A DNA stretch of 64,000 nt from Microbacteriaceae bacterium (GTDB taxonomy: Bacteria > Actinomycetota > Actinomycetes > Actinomycetales > Microbacteriaceae), in assembly GCA_025463545.1 (NCBI GenBank), contig JAODAR010000009.1:37348-101347 (forward strand), given 5' to 3'. This document shows positions 57,548 to 64,000 of the stretch, piece by piece. Made by a program: the position numbers and the translations under genes. Within the stretch, counting starts at the first letter, position 1, and every line of letters begins with the position of its first letter. Under the pieces are notes generated by a model. That model saw nothing but the letters and a program-made list of their open reading frames with translations, did not search any database and was not told where the DNA came from.

Positions 57548-58474
57548 TCAGGCGATCGCGTCCGCGGTGAGCTCGAGGACGGACTTGGGGCGGTCACGCT
57601 GGGTCGCAATCGCGGCGCCGGCCGCGACGCACACCACGAGAATGGCAATCTGCTGCAGGATGCTGAACGATTCGCCGAGGATCAGCCAGCCGAACACCGC
57701 GGCGATCACCGGGCCGAAGCTGGTGATGATGGCGTACAGGCGGGGCGAGATCCGGCGGAGGATGAAGGTGTCCAGTGTGTACGGGAACGCCGACGACAGT
57801 AGACCAACCGCGGCGAGTAGGCCGACGACCGGCCAGTTCAGCGCGGAGTAGGTGACTGTGGCCAGTGCGATCGGCAGCATGATGACCAGGCTCACGATGC
57901 TCGCAGCCGAGATTCCTTCCAGCCCGGGAAAGTCCATCGCCACCCGTCGAGTGAGCAGAATGTAGGCAGCCCAACAGGCGGCAGCTGTGAGCGCCAGGAG
58001 CACCCCGACCAGGTTGAGCGTTCCGTCGGTCCACGTGAGGAGGAACACCCCGCTCGCGGCCGCGATCGCGCAGATGAAGTCAAGTACTCGGCGGGATGCG
58101 GCCAAGGCGAGCGCTAACGGTCCGAGGAACTCGATCGTCGCCGCGACGCCCAGACCGAGCAGGTCGACCGCCTGGTAGAAGGTCAGGTTCATCACGGCGA
58201 GCGCGAGCCCGAGGGCAACCGCCGGCCAAATGCGCCGCCAGGTCAGGTGCGCGAGCTTCGGCCGATAGAACGGCAACAGCACGGCGACCATCACGATCTG
58301 CCGCGCGGCGACGACGACCGGAGATCCAACCAGCGGAATCGTGAGACCCGCGAGCGACGACCCGAAGTTGATGGTGACTTCTGTGATCATCTGGGCGCCC
58401 GCGCCGACGGCGCGGTCACGTTTCACAGTCACGGCACTCCACAGCATTCCTCGGCAGTTGCAGGTCAGCGCCAT
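57548..58474 (-). CDS. EamA/RhtA-like transporter
   Basis: 308 residues, ten membrane helices in two EamA repeats: INFGSSLAGLTIPLVGSPVV-type first helix, LALAVMNLTFYQAVDLLGLGVAATIEFLGPL, and the second repeat ISPRLYAIITSFGPVIAAVFGWLILGE. The pattern resembles the threonine/homoserine exporter RhtA. Start ATG 58474 is favoured; ATG 58447 is possible. Confidence 0.87.
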   Translation of the reverse strand: MALTCNCRGMLWSAVTVKRDRAVGAGAQMITEVTINFGSSLAGLTIPLVGSPVVVAARQIVMVAVLLPFYRPKLAHLTWRRIWPAVALGLALAVMNLTFYQAVDLLGLGVAATIEFLGPLALALAASRRVLDFICAIAAASGVFLLTWTDGTLNLVGVLLALTAAACWAAYILLTRRVAMDFPGLEGISAASIVSLVIMLPIALATVTYSALNWPVVGLLAAVGLLSSAFPYTLDTFILRRISPRLYAIITSFGPVIAAVFGWLILGESFSILQQIAILVVCVAAGAAIATQRDRPKSVLELTADAIA

Positions 58475-58524
58475 GCGACGGCGCCCTACTGAGGTTATCG
58501 GCTCCGCGGGTGGCAACTGCGCCG

Positions 58525-59058
58525 CTACCAGAACACCGACCGGGCGACCGCCGTCACCTCCAGCGGCACACCGGTGGGCAGCACGAGCGTCAGCACAGGT
58601 GGGCGCCAATATGCGCTGAGCGACACCGTCGCACTCTGACCGTCGACAGATGTCGCCCGTGTCACGGCCAGTTCTTCGAAACCCCCGTTCGGCGCGGAGG
58701 CCAGGTAGTCGCGAACGGCAGCGTCTACCTCGGCTGGGCTCAGCACGGGTTTGAGTCGACCGGTATCCGACACTGGCGCCACCGAACTCAGCGGGAAGGC
58801 CTCTGCCCCGGCGAGCGCGGCTCCGTCCGCGAGGGTGAACAGACGCTTTCGCTCCAGGTAAAGCGAGGTACCGGCGACCACAACAAGAACCAGCACGAGC
58901 GCAAGGAACCCGTAAAAAATGGTCAGCAGGAGGGTCGACCCGTCGTCGCGCGCGGGGTCGCAGCGACGCGCGGGGTGTCTGCGCGCAACCGAACGGCTCC
59001 GCAACTGCGCTCGCCTGCGTCGCACTCGCAGCGTGCGGGGCATCCGCTGCCCGGTCAT
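58525..59058 (-). CDS. TadG-like pilus-assembly protein
   Basis: 177 residues. A basic N-region precedes DDGSTLLLTIFYGFLALVLV, a membrane helix typical of TadE/TadG pseudopilins, then ERKRLFTLADGAALAGAEAF and an extracellular part. The start overlaps the preceding TadE-like gene by ATGA. Last gene of the Tad operon. Confidence 0.78.
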   Translation of the reverse strand: MTGQRMPRTLRVRRRRAQLRSRSVARRHPARRCDPARDDGSTLLLTIFYGFLALVLVLVVVAGTSLYLERKRLFTLADGAALAGAEAFPLSSVAPVSDTGRLKPVLSPAEVDAAVRDYLASAPNGGFEELAVTRATSVDGQSATVSLSAYWRPPVLTLVLPTGVPLEVTAVARSVFW

Positions 59059-59537
59059 CTGCCCGTGCCCCAGAATCGCGACACCGTCTGGGTGGCCGAC
59101 GCCTGAAGCGGGATGCTGACCGCACGCTGCAGGGCGAGCACGTCGGGCACGAGCGGCAGCCCCACCGAGATGTGCACCGTGACCGTCACGTGCGCCTGCC
59201 GGGTCAGGCATCCGGTGCCGGCGTCATCGCAGTCGATCTGCACCTCGGCTCCGCCGGCACCGATTCCGTAATCGGCGAGGCTGAACTCGACCGCGCGAGC
59301 CGCCCGCGCGCGGCCCTCCGCGTCGTCGGGCGCCTGCACGTACACCCGAGCAGCCTGCCTGGCGGCGCCTTCCACGGCGAGTGCGCCGCCCTGCACGACC
59401 GACATGGCAAGGATCAGATAGACCAAGGGCACCAGCAGGATCATTCCGGCCGTGATGAATTCCAGCGACGCAGAGCCGTCGTCGGACGTACGACTGACGC
59501 CCGGCTCACCCGTGGTCCAGCACTTCCACCGCGGCAT
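59055..59537 (-). CDS. TadE-like pseudopilin (second)
   Basis: 160 residues from ATG 59537 (an ATG at 59558 is the alternative). DDGSASLEFITAGMILLVPLVYLILA is the TadE-type segment with Glu at +5 of the processing site, followed by EGAARQAARVYVQAPDD and two Cys in an otherwise beta-rich tail. Overlaps the neighbouring TadE gene by 32 nt. Confidence 0.8.
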   Translation of the reverse strand: MPRWKCWTTGEPGVSRTSDDGSASLEFITAGMILLVPLVYLILAMSVVQGGALAVEGAARQAARVYVQAPDDAEGRARAARAVEFSLADYGIGAGGAEVQIDCDDAGTGCLTRQAHVTVTVHISVGLPLVPDVLALQRAVSIPLQASATQTVSRFWGTGR

Positions 59538-59916
59538 GGCCCACCACCTCCAGGTCATCGCCGGGGCCGATCAGGCCGAGGAGCGGCAAGGGCGCAATGA
59601 CCGTCACTTGGGCGCTGGCATGACCGGCGTAGGCGCCGTAGCTGGCCTGCACGTTGGTCGCGTATGCCGGTCCGAGCGCCACGGTGATGAGGTCGCGGGT
59701 GCGGGCCACTCCTTCCGGCAGTCCGTTGTCGGCGAGCGCCGCGAAGCGTGCCCCCTCGGCTGCCGCGTCGAGCACGGTGTTGCGGATGTGTAGCGCCAGC
59801 CCGAGCTGGAGCACCGACAGGGTGAGTACCGTGAGCAGTGAGACGACCATGACGAACTCGGCCACAGCGGAACCGGCGTCATCACTGATGGGCGCTCGCG
59901 CCAGCATCCGTTTCAT
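59506..59916 (-). CDS. TadE-like pseudopilin (first)
   Basis: 136 residues. ISDDAGSAVAEFVMVVSLLTVL contains the Glu-containing processing segment and membrane helix; the following AAAEGARFAALADNG is the usual TadE extracellular start. Probably cleaved by a prepilin peptidase not in this window. Confidence 0.82.
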   Translation of the reverse strand: MKRMLARAPISDDAGSAVAEFVMVVSLLTVLTLSVLQLGLALHIRNTVLDAAAEGARFAALADNGLPEGVARTRDLITVALGPAYATNVQASYGAYAGHASAQVTVIAPLPLLGLIGPGDDLEVVGHAAVEVLDHG

Positions 59917-59952
59917 GGCGATCAGGGGAACGGGGTCAGTCGTGCACGATGG

Positions 59953-60159
59953 TCAGAAGCCGCTGACGCGGTCGATAGCCTGCTGGAAGACGCCGCTCAA
60001 CGCCGGGCCGGCCAGCCCCCAGATGATGATCACCAGGCCGGCCGTCATCAGCGTGATCAGAACCCAGCCGGGCACGTCCCCGGTCTCGTCGGCGAGATCG
60101 GCGAGCGGCGCCCGGCCAAGGTCGAAGCGGCGTGCGAGCTCCGTGCGGAGGGATTTCAT
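59953..60159 (-). CDS. Short pilin-like protein of the Tad cluster
   Basis: 68 residues: a basic start, ADETGDVPGWVLITLMTAGL helix and VFQQAIDRVSGF end, size and position of an Flp major pilin although the canonical G-x4-E-Y site is missing (G-D-V-P-G-W instead). GAAAGGA precedes the ATG. It sits between tadC and the TadE genes. Confidence 0.75.
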   Translation of the reverse strand: MKSLRTELARRFDLGRAPLADLADETGDVPGWVLITLMTAGLVIIIWGLAGPALSGVFQQAIDRVSGF

Positions 60160-60189
60160 GTGTTTTCCTTTCAGTCAGGCGTCGGGCCA

Positions 60190-60233
60190 GTCAGTCGTCG
60201 CGTCAGTCGGTCGTCACGTCAGTCGGTCGTCAC
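60190..60233. repeat. 16-bp tandem repeat between pilin-like gene and tadC
   Basis: GTCAGTCGGTCGTCAC occurs twice in succession (60202-60217, 60218-60233), preceded by a partial copy. It ends 1 bp before the tadC stop. Copy number may vary and alter spacing or stability of the transcript upstream of the pilin gene. Confidence 0.7.
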
Positions 60234-60234
60234 G

Positions 60235-61173
60235 TCAAAAGCCGGCCTGAAGTACGAAGATGCCGGGGAAGATGGCGAACACCACAGTCATCGGCAGTAT
60301 CAGGAAAACAAGCGGCACCAGCATCGCCACTTCCTTCTTGCCTGCCACTTCAAGCAGGCCGCGTTTGGCCTCATCCCGAGCGTCCTGCGCCTGTGCCCGA
60401 AGTACCTCGGCCAGCGGCGACCCGCGTTCGAGTGCACCGGTGACCTGGTCGACACACCGGGTGAGCGGCAAAAGCTGAATGCGTCTGGCCAGTCCAACCA
60501 GCGCCGGCGCGAGTGGCACCCCGGCATGAACTTCGGCGAGCACACCGGCGAATTCGCGGGAAATCTCCCCCGAACTCGTAACCGACACCCGTCGAAGTGA
60601 ATCGAGAATGCCCTCCCCGGCCGAGAGCGAGAGCGTCAGGAACTCGAGAATCGTCGGCAGCTCGCTTCTCATGCGGGCGAGGCGGGCACGAGCGGCTCGC
60701 TGCAACAGCCAGTCCCGCAGTAACGCGCCGGCAAGGCCAGCGACCAACGGCAGCACCAGTTGCACCGCCGCAGGCAGGTCGTGCAGCGACGGCACGGCGA
60801 GGACAGCGGATGCCCCCACAATCAATCCCGCCAGCGCGAAAACGAGTTGCTCCGAGCGGAATTGCTCCACCGACTTCGCCGAGCCCGATTGGTTCAGCCT
60901 CCGCTGCACGGTCTCGGCGCCTCCGATCACCTCGGCGAACGCGCGGGTCATCCGCCCGAACACCGGGGCGAACAGTGTGCCGAGCACGGGTATGGGATCC
61001 ACCGTGCGGCGACCGACAAAAGCGCGCGCCTCGGCCGAAACGTCAAGGATGTACGGTGCAACTCGGTCGACCAGGCGAGGACGGCTGAGCCGCGGTGTGA
61101 CGCTCACAAGCGACCACAGCCCCACGCCAAGGACGGCGCCGCAGAACACGGCCCAGGCCGCCGCGCCGCTCAT
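60235..61173 (-). CDS. tadC: Tad pilus membrane platform protein TadC (GspF domain)
   Basis: 312 residues with an N-terminal helix, a central GspF domain (RARLARMRSELPTILEFLTLSLSAG) and two C-terminal helices (AMLVPLVFLILPMTVVFAIFPG). ATG 61173 overlaps tadB by ATGA. With TadB it forms the inner-membrane platform on which TadA acts. Confidence 0.86.
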   Translation of the reverse strand: MSGAAAWAVFCGAVLGVGLWSLVSVTPRLSRPRLVDRVAPYILDVSAEARAFVGRRTVDPIPVLGTLFAPVFGRMTRAFAEVIGGAETVQRRLNQSGSAKSVEQFRSEQLVFALAGLIVGASAVLAVPSLHDLPAAVQLVLPLVAGLAGALLRDWLLQRAARARLARMRSELPTILEFLTLSLSAGEGILDSLRRVSVTSSGEISREFAGVLAEVHAGVPLAPALVGLARRIQLLPLTRCVDQVTGALERGSPLAEVLRAQAQDARDEAKRGLLEVAGKKEVAMLVPLVFLILPMTVVFAIFPGIFVLQAGF

Positions 61174-62033
61174 TGGAACCACCGCCGTTCCTCCGGCAGC
61201 CGGCCGAGCGCGATCATCACTCGATAAGCGACCACCGAGACAACCAGCCCGCCGACAATCAGCACGAGCCCGGCCGGAGTGTTATAGGCCAGCGCAGCCT
61301 CGGGCCGGGAGGCGAGCAGGAGCAACACTATCCACGGCGCGGCAACGCCGAGCTTGGCGGCATTCACCACCCACGATTGCCGTGCCTGGACTTCCTGCCG
61401 GATGGCGGTGTCCTGCCGGAGCCACACGGCGAGGCTGCGCAGCACCACGGTCAGGTCGCTTCCACCCACCTCCCGCGCCATCCGCAGCGTTTCCAGGATG
61501 CGATCGGCGATCGGATCAGCCAGTGCATCCTTGAGCTGGTCCAGGCTGTGGGCGAAACTGCCGGTGGACCGGTAATCACGCTCGAACTCGGTGAAAGCTG
61601 CCCGCGTCGACACCGGTCCCGACTGGGCCAGGCTGCTGACGCTGTCGGGAAGTGCGAGACCTGAGCGCACCGCCGCGACCAGGTGATCCACGACATCCGG
61701 CCACACAGTGCGATTCGACCGGCGCCGCGCCTGCGCTTTCCATGCAACCAGGACTGACGGAAGCACCAGCCCAATGACGAAAGCAACCACCGCGAGTGGC
61801 CGGATCCCCAGCAGCGCCTGAACCAGCGCGGACGCCGCGACAGCGACGATCACGGAGATGGCGGCAAAAGCCGGCAACGGAAGTTGCCCGAGTCCCGCCT
61901 GCACCAGCCGGGCCTTCACCCGGTCACGAAGCGTCGGGCGGAGCGATGGCATTCGAGGGCGGGCAGGCCACAGGAACGGTGACGCGACCAGGAGCATCCC
62001 CCCTCCGAGTAGGCAACCGAGTACGAGACTCAT
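61170..62033 (-). CDS. tadB: Tad pilus membrane platform protein TadB (GspF domain)
   Basis: 287 residues: two N-terminal membrane helices, GspF domain with WPDVVDHLVAAVRSGLALPD and ILETLRMAREVGGSDLTVVL, then C-terminal helices. Overlaps tadA and tadC by ATGA at both ends. Confidence 0.87.
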   Translation of the reverse strand: MSLVLGCLLGGGMLLVASPFLWPARPRMPSLRPTLRDRVKARLVQAGLGQLPLPAFAAISVIVAVAASALVQALLGIRPLAVVAFVIGLVLPSVLVAWKAQARRRSNRTVWPDVVDHLVAAVRSGLALPDSVSSLAQSGPVSTRAAFTEFERDYRSTGSFAHSLDQLKDALADPIADRILETLRMAREVGGSDLTVVLRSLAVWLRQDTAIRQEVQARQSWVVNAAKLGVAAPWIVLLLLASRPEAALAYNTPAGLVLIVGGLVVSVVAYRVMIALGRLPEERRWFQ

Positions 62034-63286
62034 GCCGCACCCTGGCGCAGCACAATGGCCGGGTCGAGTCCGGCAGCAGTGAACTTCGCGAGTTTCATCG
62101 GGTAGCCGCCCGTCGGCTCCAGGACCCCGCCAACGGTCCGGAAGATCGGGCTGGCCTCGATCATTGGGCCGGAGAGCTGCCCGCTTGGGGCAATGATCTC
62201 GCCCACGCGGCGCCGGCCGAACCGGTCCATCTCGCAGTGCACGACGATATCGATACAGCCGGCGACGGTCGGCAGCACGAATGAGGAGTCGATATTCCGG
62301 CCCGCCAGCAATGGCAGCGTCGAGAGCTTGGCCAGCGCATCTCGGGCGCTGTTGGCGTGGATCGAGCACATTCCGGGCAAGCCGCTGTTCAGGGCTATCA
62401 GCAGATCGAGGCTCTCGGCCTCGCGAACCTCGCCCACCACAAGCCGGTCCGGCCGCATCCGCAGGGACTCCTTGATCAGCCGGCGCAGGGTGATCTCGCC
62501 GGTTCCCTCCAGGCTCGGCTGCCGACACTGCATGGCGACGACGTCGCGCGCCGTGAGGTCCAACTCAAACGTCTCCTCAACGGTCACGATTCGCTCGTTC
62601 TGTCGCGTGCACGACAGCAGGGCGTTGAGCATCGTCGTCTTGCCGGTCTGCGTCGCCCCGGAAACCAGGATGTTCTGCCCGGCCAGTACACACATGCGCA
62701 GGAACTCGGCGGCCTGCTGGGTGAGTGACCCGAGGGTCACCAGCTGGTTGACCTCACGGATGCGCCGGGTGAATTTCCGGATATTGACCGCCCAGTACTT
62801 GTGCGTGATGTCCGGGATTACGACGTGGAGCCGTGAGCCGTCGGGGAGCGATGCGTCGACGAACGGCGATGAGAGATCGACGCGCCGGCCGGAGGCCTGC
62901 AGCATCCGTTCGACCAGGTCACGCACGTCGCGCTCGGACAGCACCATCGTGGTCAGCTCCGGCACCCCGTCCCGTGCGACGAAGATGCGGGAGGGCGAAT
63001 TGATCCAGATCTCTTCAACGTCGGGGTCGTCGAGGAATGGCTGCAGCGCGCCGAATTCGGTAAGCGATGCCACGACGTCCCGCGCGGCCTGATGCTCATC
63101 GGCGATAAGCGGACGCGAGCCGCCGAGCGCGCGCTCACTGTACCGTTGCACCTCGGCGTGCACGTACTGTTCGGTGAGACGACTGTCGGACGCGAGATCG
63201 ACCCCGTCGCGGCGAACACGCAGTCGTACCTGCTCGGTGATCATGCGGACGGCGTCGCTCATGGAAGCATGATGCTCCAATCTCAC
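62030..63286 (-). CDS. tadA: Tad pilus secretion ATPase TadA (CpaF)
   Basis: 418 residues. Walker A GATQTGKTTMLNAL (G-x4-GKT), Asp box VTVEETFELDL, Walker B-like RPDRLVVGEVREAESLDLL, and His box GMCSIHANSARDALAKL. Hexameric motor for Tad/Flp pilus assembly. The start may be GTG 63286 or ATG 63262. First gene of the operon; no TadZ/CpaE, CpaB or prepilin peptidase gene is visible next to it. Confidence 0.93.
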   Translation of the reverse strand: MRLEHHASMSDAVRMITEQVRLRVRRDGVDLASDSRLTEQYVHAEVQRYSERALGGSRPLIADEHQAARDVVASLTEFGALQPFLDDPDVEEIWINSPSRIFVARDGVPELTTMVLSERDVRDLVERMLQASGRRVDLSSPFVDASLPDGSRLHVVIPDITHKYWAVNIRKFTRRIREVNQLVTLGSLTQQAAEFLRMCVLAGQNILVSGATQTGKTTMLNALLSCTRQNERIVTVEETFELDLTARDVVAMQCRQPSLEGTGEITLRRLIKESLRMRPDRLVVGEVREAESLDLLIALNSGLPGMCSIHANSARDALAKLSTLPLLAGRNIDSSFVLPTVAGCIDIVVHCEMDRFGRRRVGEIIAPSGQLSGPMIEASPIFRTVGGVLEPTGGYPMKLAKFTAAGLDPAIVLRQGAA

Positions 63287-63374
63287 CAGCCCCGTTGAAC
63301 TTATCCACAGGCTCGGATTCGGCCGCGATGTTCATCGGCGCCGTGACGGCGCAAAGTACACTGGTACGGCACTC

Positions 63375-63456
63375 GCGGGAGTGGTGAAATTGGCAGACAC
63401 GCAGGATTTAGGTTCCTGTGCTTTCGAGCGTGGGGGTTCAAGTCCCCTCTCCCGCA
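63375..63456 (+). tRNA. tRNA-Leu(TAG)
   Basis: 82 nt. Acceptor GCGGGAG/CTCCCGC, anticodon stem CAGGA/TCCTG with loop TTTAGGT (anticodon TAG), a long variable arm typical of leucine tRNAs (TGCTTTCGAGCG), and T-arm GGGGG TTCAAGT CCCCT. CCA is not encoded in full. Divergent from tadA. Confidence 0.95.
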
Positions 63457-63724
63457 CCGGAGGGGGCTCCGCGAACTCCAGGTTTCGTTTCTTGCGCGAT
63501 CTCGTCGGCTTCGCCGAGCCCCAGTCACCGCCGGGCGTCGAAGAGCCGACAGCGTCATGAGTTCATGGGGTGCTCATGCCATGTGCCGCCACACCAGTCC
63601 GTATGTATCTGCGATAGTCGGGCCGCACGGAGAACGCCAGGGCCGCTTGAGCACGAGGTCGACAAAACGCCCGCTGGCGCAGGTTGATTGGCCACTTTTA
63701 AGGCGATGTTCTCCGGGGCAGGCA

Positions 63725-63753
63725 TGGACATATCTTCGATACTGGGCTAAAAT
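63725..63753 (+). promoter_or_regulatory. Promoter of a leaderless gene
   Basis: TGGACA (63725-63730), 17 bp, TAAAAT (63748-63753), then 6 bp to the ATG at 63760. The predicted transcription start coincides with the A of the start codon. The preceding stretch 63457-63724 holds nothing recognised. Confidence 0.65.
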
Positions 63754-63759
63754 GAGGAT

Positions 63760-64000
63760 ATGTCAACGCGCACCGAGTGCCCACCGCCAGAGGCGGGAAG
63801 CGGTCTCGGTGCATCCCCCGTTGCGGCCCCCGGTTCGACCGTCGCCCTGCTGGAGGCGACCACCCGGTTCGCCACCGAATGGGCCGGCGCGCTTCCCGCT
63901 TTCGGCATCGCCGGCGGCGCTGCTGGTCCGGGCGGCGACGCGGAGCTGATGAGCGACGGCGGGCTGCTCCGGGCGATGCAGGCCGGTTTCGCCGCGAAAC
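63760..64000 (+). CDS. Start of a protein, possibly DUF222/HNH endonuclease, cut by window edge
   Basis: 80 codons are visible: a Pro/Ala/Gly-rich beginning, then VALLEATTRFATEWAGALPA and AELMSDGGLLRAMQAGFAAK. The last block resembles the start of the DUF222 helical domain found before HNH nuclease domains in many Microbacteriaceae proteins. The nuclease part lies outside the window, so the call rests on little. Confidence 0.45.
   Translation, partial: MSTRTECPPPEAGSGLGASPVAAPGSTVALLEATTRFATEWAGALPAFGIAGGAAGPGGDAELMSDGGLLRAMQAGFAAK

Overview
The window reads as chromosome from a high-GC actinobacterium, most likely of the family Microbacteriaceae. The support is actinobacterial gene order (prfB-ftsE-ftsX-smpB with ssrA close by), a perfect HspR/HAIR heat-shock operator, a BioYMN biotin transporter, two luciferase-like oxidoreductases (one of an F420-dependent subfamily) and a deazaflavin-type nitroreductase, several apparently leaderless genes, and an actinobacterial Tad/Flp pilus cluster. 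The family assignment is inference; no rRNA gene is present.

Layout. 1-16.3 kb is mostly housekeeping: a TetR regulator with its palindromic operator, a permease remnant, head-to-head zwf and GH15 genes, bioYMN, a VOC-LLM-FAD oxidoreductase-SRPBCC run, and dctA opposite its two-component system. 16.5-27.2 kb is an accessory region. It holds an eight-gene minus-strand operon encoding three cysteine-rich small proteins, a subtilisin-type protease, a CGGC mini-protein, a stand-alone homologue of the cyanobactin PatG C-terminal domain, a phospholipase D with N-terminal beta-sandwich repeats, and a lamin-tail/GH1 fusion. In front of it lies a textbook SARP-type promoter (four heptamers at 11-bp period, 8-9 bp before a TATACA box). 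A SARP/BTAD regulator gene sits about 2 kb upstream with a membrane protein and a transposase scrap between. This is the most novel part of the window.

28.1-38.7 kb is flanked by imperfect direct repeats of about 308 bp, each made of a tRNA-Lys copy (one decayed, one intact), a palindrome and the start of an excisionase-like gene. The enclosed segment carries a LacI-controlled sugar operon: GH127 beta-L-arabinofuranosidase, ABC binding protein, two permeases and an unclassified glycosidase-like protein. It looks like an old tRNA-integrated island, and the neighbouring accessory operon may belong to a tandem integration at the same tRNA.

39-64 kb returns to core genes: hisN, a septum-formation lipoprotein, MFS and EamA exporters, an LLM oxidoreductase, a ClpC-type unfoldase under HAIR control, ssrA/smpB (trans-translation), a glycosyltransferase plus glycogen-debranching-type enzyme, ftsEX, prfB, small enzymes, the Tad pilus operon (tadA-B-C, pilin-like gene, two TadE-like genes, one TadG-like gene), tRNA-Leu and the start of a protein that may be a DUF222/HNH nuclease. 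Three long intergenic hairpins of unrelated sequence are scattered through this half.
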